Part shown: piece after piece, positions 1 through 9,000 of the stretch
Layout: every line of letters starts with the position of its first letter
How positions within the stretch are numbered: position 1 is the stretch's first letter
Origin: Schizochytrium sp. CCTCC M209059
Lineage: Eukaryota; Sar; Bigyra; Thraustochytrida; Thraustochytriidae
Assembly (NCBI GenBank): GCA_000818945.1
Contig: JTFK01001292.1
Location: forward strand, 1 to 64,000
Length of the DNA stretch: 64,000 nucleotides
Direction of reading: 5' to 3'
Position numbers and translations under genes: made by a program
The notes under the pieces: generated by a model
The model's database searches: none
Seen by the model: only the letters and a program-made list of their open reading frames with translations
Told to the model about the DNA's origin: nothing

Positions 1-2
1 CG

Positions 3-3000
3 GCCATGCTGCTCATCGTTGTCATTGACTACTTGCTCAAGCTTGCGGGCACGAAAAAGGCCGTAGGGTTTGACTTTCCCTTTGACAACGAGATGAAGAC
101 GGCCGGTATGGCGTGCTTGGCCAGCGCTGTCGGAGGCTTTAGTCCGCCGGCGTATTCGCAGACCAAGTTCACGGTGCTGAACATTGGCATCACTCACAAT
201 CCAGAGAGCCGCGTACCCGGCATCGTGACGGGTCTGTTCAACGCGGTTCTGTACTTTTGGGGCTTTCCGCTGATCAACTATCTTCCTCGCTTCTTTCTCG
301 GCGGTCTGCTCATTTACGCTGGTCTCGGCTTCGTGGTGGATAATTTGATCAAGAGCTGGAATCGCGTTTCGCGCGAGGAGTTCATCGCGATCTGGACAAT
401 TGTGATCGTAAATGCGGTGACAAGTCTGCTGGTTGCTGTTGTGGTGGGTATTATCTTGTCAGCCATCATCTTTGCCCTTACATACGGGCGGATCGGGGTG
501 GTCAAGGCATTTTTTCATGGATGCGACTACGAGTCCAAGGTTGTCCGAAGCGTAAAGGATGCCTCCAAGCTGACGCATCTGAGCAAAAGGTACGCGATTG
601 TGCAAATGCAAAACTACATTTTCTTTGGCTCGGCAGGACAAATTCTCGACTTTACGAAATCTCTGCTCGCGGAACAGGCTCAAGTGTCACGTATGGTACG
701 AGTACGCTACCTCATCTTTGACTGGACGCATGTGTATGGAATCGACTACAGCGGCCTTGGCGTTTTTCTTGACATTGCAAATGTCCTGAAAAAGCACGAG
801 GTCATGTTTGTTTTCACGGGCGTCAAGGAAAACATCATTCGCAGTATGTTGCGAGAAGGTATTCTTCAGCACGGCGCAGCAGTTTTTGATCATCTCGATC
901 TTGGCGTTGAGTGGATCGAAGAGCAGCTGCTTGAGTGGGCACATCTTGTTCGTTCGCGATGGCTCGAATTTCGTCCTGTTGTCAAGCTCCATGACCTTGC
1001 AAGGAATAAAGCCAAGCACGATGCTCTGGAAGAGATTCTTGAAGACACCGGATTCGGAAATGAGCTCTGGCGTTTCGTGAAACGGGTCGTCATTGCCAAG
1101 GGTGAGACGCTGTGCGAGCCCGGCAAACCTGCGGAATCGCTCTACATTGTGCAGCAAGGAAAATTTTCCTCTGTTTTTGCAGACGCAAATGGCAATGTGC
1201 GCAAAATTCGATCGTATGCTCGAGGTGCGTACATTAACGAGATGGCGGTCTTCACGACAGCCCCGCAACAACACAAAATCATCGCAGATACAGAAAATTG
1301 TGCGGTCATTGTCATGCCGCAGTACGAGATTTCGCGTCTTCGCGCCTCGCGACCTAATATCTTCATGGCTCTACAGCAGACGATTCTGCGCCACTACTGG
1401 CAGAGTAATCTCAAACTTGAGCGAGAAATCTCGGACTTTGAGCAGTTTGCACCGATTCCGGGGGATCTGAGGCAGCAGAACTCATACAACGCCGAAGCGA
1501 GCGCATCTGTCAAGTCTCGCTCTGGTAAATTGGCGAGAAAGTCATCCGTGCTGCGTCGCGGATCAAGTTTCGTCTCTCGTCTCTTTATGATGGGCGGGCT
1601 TCCAGCATCAGCGGAGGCGCCTGAAAGGGGTTCTTTGATCGGGTCCTCGACGCATATTCCGAGCGCTGCGAACATGATGGCGAGTTTTCGAGGCTCGCAA
1701 AAAAAGGCAATGCAAGCCTATAACGGATCGGAAGCAAGCTCGGTCCATGTCGAGGAAGCCGGGCTTGCTTTTCTGCATGCGGCCATCAATCTCATCCAAA
1801 AGGACTCCGAGCGCTGGCTTATCCAAGACGAGCTCCTTGGTGCTGGGCTCACCAATAAAGTTTCTACAGGGACAACTCTAAACGTCCTCTTTGAAGGATT
1901 TTCTTCCGAGATCGAGCTTCTTCACGGCAAGGCAGGCATCGTTCGGCTTCAAGCATATACCGACGAAGTGCATAACGCAGAAACCGTAGAACGCCCTGCG
2001 CGCATTCGCGAGGACGAGGAGGACCTCTGCACAGAAAGCACGAGCCTGGGACCAGGGCAAAGTACCCGCGCCGAATCTGGCGATGAAACAGGCTCAACCG
2101 CAACGGCCATCAAGAAATGGGAGGATGTGGTGTGTTGCAAACTCAGCAAAAAGGTCGAGGCGGAGTGTCGCGCCATATTCCAGACTTATGCGAGCCAAAA
2201 CGAAGACGGGAAAGTGTGTGCCACGCAGGTCATTCAAATGCTGCAAGACACCGGGCATTATCTCAGTCAGAAAGAAGCAGCTCTTCTCATGCACGGTCGG
2301 AGTTGGTCGGCCTCCTCTGGGGACGCGAGCTCCATTACGGAGAATCCGCGAATGGAATTCATGTCTCTTCTGCGGGGCATTCAGAAGGAAGACCTTACTC
2401 GGCACATTGACACTGCAAAAATATCTCGTGCTAAGCAGCTCGAGTTCGTCAAGCTCTTTCTTTCGAACACTGCCGTTTTCGCGGATCTCGAACTGTCAAT
2501 TCCGGGAATCATCTCTGCAGTGGCCGAACGTTCCGAGCTGCTCGTCTTTCATCAGGGTGAGTGCGTTTGTGCCGAGTCTGCCCCCGTGAATAGCATGCTC
2601 GTTGTTGTCGACGGTATGGTTACCGTACGCAAGGGCACGACAAAGCGGACGATGCACGCCTCACAGAGCCCCGTTATCTTTGGCGAGGATCTAGTCTTCC
2701 TTCCTGTCAAGGAGGTTGGTACATTTTCTTCCTCCGCAGAAATTGCATCGACTCACGCAGTGGTCATCGAGGTCTTTCGCCACGTTTTGCAGCGCGCAGT
2801 CCCGCAAGAACACTCCAAGTCGAGGCAATTACAAAATCGCGCGATTCGGCTAAAGATCGAACAAGAATCACGGTATCAACTGCCTGCCGTACGCAAAGTC
2901 CCACCTGTCATTCATCAGCAGCAGCGAGCTCCCTTTGGAGCAAGGTATCGTGCTCTCGCTTCTGTCGACCTCTTCAAGGAGAGTGTTCAGGCGGATCCGT

Positions 3001-4685
3001 ACCTCATTTCGCGTGTCGCTGCTGAAACGGAGCTCCTCACCTTTGATCAGGACGAGTTTGTCTTTCGACAAGGCGATGTTGGTGACTTCTTGCTGGTTGT
3101 AGTAGCTGGAGACATCAAGGTAAGAATCCGACACGACAACGGCGTGTCACACACACACACCGTTCATTTCGATGAGTCTAAAGGCGGATATGTTCTCGGC
3201 GAGCTAGCATTTTACACGCGCAGACATGAACGTACCGCAGATGCCATTGTGCACTCGGAGACGCTCATGGCGCTTAAAATCTCCCGGTCCTCGCTTCAGT
3301 CCATCTTTGAGTCATCGCACAGTATTTGGGCTCTCATCCGTGATCGAGCTCATAAGTTCAATCACATCAAGGACGAACTTCCTTCCGTGGGCGTCAGTGC
3401 CAGGCTCAAGCAGATTGGTGCTCAGACCTATCGTCGGCTAATCAACAACAACACCAATAATACCAACTCAGCTGCAAAGTCACCCGCCGAAACATGCGAC
3501 GACGCAGCACCTCCGGGAAGCTCGGTCTTGAGCGCTACTAACGAGCAAAGTGATATTGGCAACTCGAGCATCTTTCGGGCCATTAGCGCTGAAACTGAAA
3601 AACGGAATCGAGACATGCAAAGGATCACGTCTGAAAGTAGCCAAGGGACTGTCTCGGAGGCAGACTTTCTCAATATCGTGTCCATGCTCACGTTCTATCC
3701 GCTGTCTCTCCAGCACGTGGGCATCATTCGCAAGGTCTTTGAGCTTTACGCAACAGCTCCATTGCACCGGCACAGACACATTTACGGCAAAGGATCTCTT
3801 GCAAGTGCAGAGGACTTATATCCTGAGGGCTGCATAACACTCTCCAATCTTTCCTCAATGATTGAAGATGCAGGACTTGTACTTCACGATAAAGTGCTTG
3901 CTCATGTGATGGACGAGTGGAAAATCACTGATGCAACTGGATACCTTGAGCCCGCCATCTCTTTCACAAGCTTACTGTCTATCATTGCTGCTGCTGTGAA
4001 AAGACAGCGATTGCTTCTCGAGGTCGAGACAATCTTCAAAATTATCTTAGCAAACGATGAGGTCATGGGCTCCAAACTCAAAAAAGGACTGCAAAGTGTC
4101 GAAAGTCGCGCGGTTCCGACGGATCAAAAGTGGAGGCGACTTGCCGAAAAGAAAATCGGAATCACCCCGGAGATTCTCCGCGGTGCATGGCTCGAGTTTC
4201 TCGATGTCGATCTTAGCCCTGAGGCCGCCGAGGAGATGATATTTGAAGCGGACGAGTCAGAAAACGGATTTGTCTCCTTTGGAGACTGGCTTGATTCTAT
4301 CCACAGCGTATATCAGATCGAGGTCGAGGGCACAGACAACTTCACGGTGTTCGAGACTAAGATGATGGGACTCGACCGTACAATGAGTACAGATATTCGT
4401 CGCGACGACTCCGTCTCCTTTTCAACCTCATTACAGAATGCACTACCACAATCACGTTTCGACTATATCAAGACGAGCGGAAGCCAAAGCTCTTCAGGTT
4501 CCGCATTGGCTGCTTTTGGCAAGCGCATTGCGAGTCTTGGGCCTGGGATTTTGAGCGATACCAAAAACATCGTCACTTCGGCACGTCGGAGCTCCAGGAC
4601 GCGTGTAACTCCCGAGCCCGCCAGACCCGAAGGCATGGCCAATCAACGCGTCTCCTCGGCACCTTTCACATCACCTAATTTATAG
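3..4685 (+). CDS. SulP/SLC26-type anion transporter fused to STAS, cyclic-nucleotide-binding and EF-hand-like domains (5' partial)
   Basis: The frame is open to the left edge, so the N-terminus and most membrane helices lie outside the window; the first Met in view is at 6 (1559 residues from there to TAG at 4683-4685). Residues 1-165 match the end of a SulP transport domain, with an FDFPFDNEMKTAGMA segment and hydrophobic helices near 75-115 and 125-160. A STAS domain follows (about 165-310, IDYSGLGVFLDIA). Three cNMP-binding-like beta rolls lie at about 357-465, 817-932 and 982-1112; the third has the FVFRQGDVGDFLLVVVAG and GELAFYTRR motifs. An EF-hand-like loop is at about 1414-1428 (ADESENGFVSFGDW), with weaker EF-like helices near 705-790 and 1215-1330. 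Yeast Vsb1-type SulP proteins also pair STAS with a cNMP domain, but this tail is much longer. Substrate unknown; gating by ligand or Ca2+ is inference. Confidence 0.85.
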   Translation, partial: AMLLIVVIDYLLKLAGTKKAVGFDFPFDNEMKTAGMACLASAVGGFSPPAYSQTKFTVLNIGITHNPESRVPGIVTGLFNAVLYFWGFPLINYLPRFFLGGLLIYAGLGFVVDNLIKSWNRVSREEFIAIWTIVIVNAVTSLLVAVVVGIILSAIIFALTYGRIGVVKAFFHGCDYESKVVRSVKDASKLTHLSKRYAIVQMQNYIFFGSAGQILDFTKSLLAEQAQVSRMVRVRYLIFDWTHVYGIDYSGLGVFLDIANVLKKHEVMFVFTGVKENIIRSMLREGILQHGAAVFDHLDLGVEWIEEQLLEWAHLVRSRWLEFRPVVKLHDLARNKAKHDALEEILEDTGFGNELWRFVKRVVIAKGETLCEPGKPAESLYIVQQGKFSSVFADANGNVRKIRSYARGAYINEMAVFTTAPQQHKIIADTENCAVIVMPQYEISRLRASRPNIFMALQQTILRHYWQSNLKLEREISDFEQFAPIPGDLRQQNSYNAEASASVKSRSGKLARKSSVLRRGSSFVSRLFMMGGLPASAEAPERGSLIGSSTHIPSAANMMASFRGSQKKAMQAYNGSEASSVHVEEAGLAFLHAAINLIQKDSERWLIQDELLGAGLTNKVSTGTTLNVLFEGFSSEIELLHGKAGIVRLQAYTDEVHNAETVERPARIREDEEDLCTESTSLGPGQSTRAESGDETGSTATAIKKWEDVVCCKLSKKVEAECRAIFQTYASQNEDGKVCATQVIQMLQDTGHYLSQKEAALLMHGRSWSASSGDASSITENPRMEFMSLLRGIQKEDLTRHIDTAKISRAKQLEFVKLFLSNTAVFADLELSIPGIISAVAERSELLVFHQGECVCAESAPVNSMLVVVDGMVTVRKGTTKRTMHASQSPVIFGEDLVFLPVKEVGTFSSSAEIASTHAVVIEVFRHVLQRAVPQEHSKSRQLQNRAIRLKIEQESRYQLPAVRKVPPVIHQQQRAPFGARYRALASVDLFKESVQADPYLISRVAAETELLTFDQDEFVFRQGDVGDFLLVVVAGDIKVRIRHDNGVSHTHTVHFDESKGGYVLGELAFYTRRHERTADAIVHSETLMALKISRSSLQSIFESSHSIWALIRDRAHKFNHIKDELPSVGVSARLKQIGAQTYRRLINNNTNNTNSAAKSPAETCDDAAPPGSSVLSATNEQSDIGNSSIFRAISAETEKRNRDMQRITSESSQGTVSEADFLNIVSMLTFYPLSLQHVGIIRKVFELYATAPLHRHRHIYGKGSLASAEDLYPEGCITLSNLSSMIEDAGLVLHDKVLAHVMDEWKITDATGYLEPAISFTSLLSIIAAAVKRQRLLLEVETIFKIILANDEVMGSKLKKGLQSVESRAVPTDQKWRRLAEKKIGITPEILRGAWLEFLDVDLSPEAAEEMIFEADESENGFVSFGDWLDSIHSVYQIEVEGTDNFTVFETKMMGLDRTMSTDIRRDDSVSFSTSLQNALPQSRFDYIKTSGSQSSSGSALAAFGKRIASLGPGILSDTKNIVTSARRSSRTRVTPEPARPEGMANQRVSSAPFTSPNL

Positions 4686-4702
4686 GCCTGGGTCGCTTAT
4701 TA

Positions 4703-4708
4703 AATAAA
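4703..4708 (+). terminator. Candidate poly(A) signal of the SulP gene
   Basis: AATAAA lies 18 bases after the TAG stop codon. An AGGCCT hexamer sits between the stop and the signal. Position and motif fit a canonical eukaryotic polyadenylation signal; no transcript data are available. Confidence 0.4.
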
Positions 4709-4925
4709 GACGACACCACATTTCTTCATGCTGTTATCAAAATCTTCTTCTTTCGTATTTGCCTTCTCGTGTACAAGAGGAAATGTAAAAAATTTGCCAA
4801 GCTGACATTCCGTTCTAGCCTATCCAGTGCTCTGCGAACGTACTAATGAGACAGACGCCCGCTTGTCAACGAACCATCTTCAAACTGCAACTCTCTCTAC
4901 GTGTACAACAAATTCGCAAAAAACT

Positions 4926-5005
4926 CACAAACTCGGCGAGTTGAAGCTCGTAGACTTGCAATCAGGTGCCCTAAGTAACCCACAAACTCGGCGAGTTGAA
5001 GCTCG
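4926..5005. repeat. 25-bp direct repeat with an internal ACTCG-G-CGAGT inverted repeat
   Basis: The same 25 bases occur at 4926-4950 and 4981-5005, with start points 55 bases apart. Each copy holds a small inverted repeat, ACTCG then CGAGT, around a single G. The pair lies about 410-490 bases upstream of the dynein light chain ATG, so it may be a duplicated regulator site. That role is inference. Confidence 0.5.
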
Positions 5006-5411
5006 CACGTGTGCAAATTTCGCAGGTGTCCCAAGTGGCCCAAATTTCCCCAAATAGAGCTGTTGGGTCACTTTGCGCCATGCGCCCCGAGGCGCGTCTG
5101 GAGAGGTTCAGGTTGGTCGACGCGCGCCATCCCTTGCGAAGCCCGACTCGCGCGAAACGCCACGCTGCGTACGCTACGCGTCATAGTCCTGCGAGAGGCT
5201 TGTCCGCGAGCTCTACTTGCCTCCCCTCAAACGGTCGCGGGCGAAACAAGGCGCAGTTGAGTGGAGGCTGACCGAGCGCTCGAGCAAGCGGCATTCTCCG
5301 CGGGGCGGCCGGGCGTCGAGACCAAGAAGCAACCCTTGCAGAGCTGTAAGCGACCGCGCGCGCGCGAATAGAGCACTCGCTTACTCGCTTACTTTGCGGG
5401 TGAAGTCAAGG

Positions 5412-5711
5412 ATGGCGCCGACAGCGAGCTCAGCCCCTGTGACGTGTGATGTAAAGGCCTGCCATATGGCGCCGGAGACGCGGGACAAGGCCCTTGGATT
5501 TATTGCCGATGCAGTCGCCCAGGGCAAGGTCGAGAAAGATGTCGCAACACAAATTAAGCGAAACATGGATGCACAAGACGCGGCGGGAACCTGGCACTGC
5601 ATTGTAGGCCAGGATTTTGGAGCCTCTCTTTGCTTTGAGAACAAACATCTCCTTTTCGTTAAGGCTGACGAGAAACACATCCTCCTTTTCCGATCTTTTG
5701 ACCAATTGTAA
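5412..5711 (+). CDS. LC8-type dynein light chain
   Basis: The product is 99 residues, starting at the ATG at 5412 (MAPTASSAPVTCDVKACHM) and ending at TAA 5709-5711. The open frame continues upstream only through a TTG codon and low-complexity sequence, so the ATG is preferred. The LC8 signature TWHCIVGQDFGASL lies at about 58-71 and is followed by ENKHLLF and the C-terminal strand HILLFRS. The helical N-half (ETRDKALGFIADAV, VEKDVATQIKRNMD) fits the LC8 fold, and the length is close to the usual 89-95. LC8 proteins dimerise and act in cytoplasmic and axonemal dynein and as general dimerisation hubs. The edge strand (LLFVKADEKH) departs from the usual YFYLGQ, so partner choice may differ or it may be an axonemal paralogue. 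Confidence 0.9.
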   Translation: MAPTASSAPVTCDVKACHMAPETRDKALGFIADAVAQGKVEKDVATQIKRNMDAQDAAGTWHCIVGQDFGASLCFENKHLLFVKADEKHILLFRSFDQL

Positions 5712-6004
5712 AGTCAGTTTCACGAACACATCCAAATCACCTCAAACGTATGTAGCCCCTCTTTCTCTTGATTCTAATCATTTTGCGATTTGCTCTGTGA
5801 CGAGATCCAAAACAACAGCAATTAACATTCAACGCTTTTTGAGCTTTCTATCTGTACGCTACTTCACATGTTAGAGGACACGAAAGGGAGAGGAGAGCGA
5901 CTTGGCTACATGGCACTCGAAACGCAAGGACCGACGGCCACAGTCCACGAAGACGAAGGCGTATCTCTTTCCTGTAACTTCCCCCATTACAGGACTCACT
6001 TTCA

Positions 6005-9000
6005 TCATGGCCTCGGGGGATGGGGGGCGGAGACAGCCGCAGCAGTAGCAGCAGAAGAAGAAGAAAAAGAAAAAGAAGGAGAGGAAGTCGGCATGAGGAC
6101 ACGATCATGCAAAACTGTCGCTGTTGTCGAAAGGTCCATAAGCTTGTCGAGAGAGCCGTCGAGCTCAACAGGGTCACCGCGTTCATTGTACAGGGGCGGT
6201 GGCGGCGGCGGCCAGGGGAGAATCGGAAAGTGATGCGCAAACTCCACCATTTGTAGCACGGTGTCAACATGCGGATTTCCTCCGCAGAGATTCGTTGTGC
6301 ATTGGCTCACGATCGCCTTGTAGAGCCTTTGTGGGGCTGCCATCTGACACTCCAACTGGTCCATACTGCGCGTAGAAAGATGGAGACCGGTTGTGCCGTG
6401 CAGCTGCAGGCGCATGATTTCATCCACTGGAGTCCACCACAGCAGCGCAATGGCACGCGTGGTTTGCGCGTCTTTCGTAAGCGCCAGCAAAAACAGTCCC
6501 CGTGCATTCAACACGAATCTAGCACGCAAGTGTTTTGTCTCACCGAAATCTTCCAGTGACATGGCCTTTCCTGCACGATGAAGCATCACGGGCTTGACGT
6601 CCCTAAAAACGAGCCCATTCACCAATGGCCATGTCTCCGTGTAAGCAAGCAAACCGCGCTGAAGGTCTGCCTGCGTTGGCACCTCCGCACCTGCGACAAT
6701 GGCTTGAGCCAAAGCTTGCGATACATGCGCTGCAAATCGATCCACCGCGTGTTGGAATCGCACCATCCATGGCGTCGTGTGCCGCTTACCCACCCTGCGT
6801 CGAACGGCTTTCGGAACGTGGCCGAGACAAACATGCGCACGCTCCGGCGCGTCGAGATCGAGCCACTGATCGAGTCCACCAGAAATTTGCACGCTTGCAG
6901 CGAGACTTGCAACATACGCCAAGGCCTCCGGATTACTTGTACACATTTCCCCACGCTGTAACGAAGACATACGTTGCCAGTAAAGCAATTCGGCGCGGAG
7001 ATCGTCTGTCGAGGAGTAAAACCACAGGGATGGCGCGCAAATGTAGGACTCCAAGCGAATACGAATCGTCCCGCCGGAGAACATTTCCCCCATTGACCCC
7101 CCTGGCGGGGGTTGCGACACAGACGTCGCGCTCGCCACTGCAGCCGCCAAAAGGCCCGAAGGTGACGAGGGCGGGGAGTGCGCCGCCAACGAGGACGAAG
7201 ACGACGACGACGACGAGAAATCCTCGTGACGCAGAACTTCTGCAACGGCAAGTCGCCACCGCCACCAGTAGGCATCGCACTGCCACGAAAGAACCTCGGT
7301 GTCGCCCTGCGCATTGGTGTATGTAAAGCAAAAGTCTTTCCAGCGCAGCGTGGTGTCGTGACGGCTGGTCTCCGAGGTTCGCGCTGGGTGCCGCCGAAGA
7401 CGACGACTCGCCACGGCATCAACTTCAGCGAGCAGGTCCTCGAATGAAGTAAAAGAAGACACGCTAACTTTAGTCCCGGAACCATTCCAGCAGTGCACAT
7501 CAATGTCCACGGACTCGGCATCATTCAAGGTCTGGCGCAAAAGATCGAGACGCAGCGAGGCGTCTGAGGCGAACAATCGACGTACCTTGCGGTCCGCAGC
7601 CGACACGGAAAGGCGCTCTTCCAAGGCGTCTGTGGCCCAGCGAATCATATGGTGGGGGTCGAGATCGCCATGCAGCCGCTGCTCGAGCACCTCAAGAAGA
7701 ACGTCACACATTTCTGCGCTGGGCTCCAGAACACGCAGAGAGAGAACAAGTAGCTTCCAATACACGTCCTGCGAGCGTAGAGAGGGATTACACATAGTCT
7801 GACAAATCAGCTGCGCAACAAGTTCGTCCACGAGTCCAATCTCGCGACTTGCAAAGGCAATTCCCATGGCTTCGTGCGCCGCCCCGTAGCCCTTTGGGTC
7901 ATCAGAAGCCCGTTTTGCGTCTCCGCTTGCCTGCAGCAATAGCGCATTAACGCGGCGCGCTCCATTCGCATAGGCGCGTTCCACCCTGGCCTCCCCCGCA
8001 GACTTGAAGAAGCGAGACGGGGCATCGTAAGCGTCCTCGCTCCCATGATCGTCTGGAACGCCGCGCGCGAATACTTGATTTTCACGACGTGTCTTCGAAA
8101 GCGGCCGCGTGATTGGGTAGGCACGAGGGGAATCGCTGTATTGTAGACGCAGTTCGCGGGGAGACCAGCGCGAATTGAGCCGTTCAAAGCGCAAAAGCTC
8201 AATGACGAGGCCCGCGAAAGAAGCCGGGTCCTCCTCATAGACTTTGAGTTGCGCTAGATCTGCGCGGCGGGGTCGGAGAACGGCCGAGCGGGCCGACAGG
8301 TCATTGTGGACGATGCCAGCGAGGCGAATGCTTCCCGCCGACACTTCTTCCTCGCTGAGATCTTGCGAGAGGATCAAAGAGAAAGTCTCGGTATCTTGCG
8401 CCACAGCCGCAGCCTGCAAAGCCGCGCTCTCAAAGCTCGTGAGCTGCGAGAGAGACGGCATGAGACCCAGGGTAAATTTCCCTTGCTCTGCGGCCGCGAC
8501 GCAGCGTTCCACGTCGCCAAAAAGTGCGGCAACATAGGCTCTCAAAACCAAAGCGTCCGAGGGCGTGCACTGCGCGAGGCGAGCCAGCGCCCATGCCAGG
8601 ACAGGGCTGATATGCGAATCGAGTCGAGAGCGCGGGCGCACAGCCTCCTCGGGGTCAGCACGAGCAAGCTTGGCCTCCAGTATAAAACGTTTGATCTCTG
8701 ACCTCTCGGAAGGTACAAAAAGATCGAGCCGCGCAAACTTGGCTGCAATGGTGCGAAGCTGCGCGCGGACACTGTCCGAATTACGGCCCAAGTCTTCGAT
8801 GACGAGGAGAGCGCGAACGGCGTCCAGCAGCGACTGCTCCTGTTCGGCTCGCGTCGTCTTGCGAGTGACGTGAACGAGGGAGCGTGAATTGCCATTTGCT
8901 AATTTGGACTTCTCGTATTGCAAGGAATGCGAGCCAGGTCCAGAATACGTCAGAGAAGCATCTTTTTTTCCAGTGGAAGAAGGTCGTAAAACGACAGACA

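Larger units (their letters stand above)
4686..5411. other. Intergenic region between SulP and dynein light chain genes
   Basis: This tandem-orientation spacer of 726 bases holds the 3' end of the SulP gene and the presumed promoter/5' leader of the light-chain gene. AT-rich sequence near 4700-4900 changes to GC-rich sequence from about 5050. It contains a 25-base direct repeat described separately. Short open frames here have no recognisable protein features. Confidence 0.6.
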
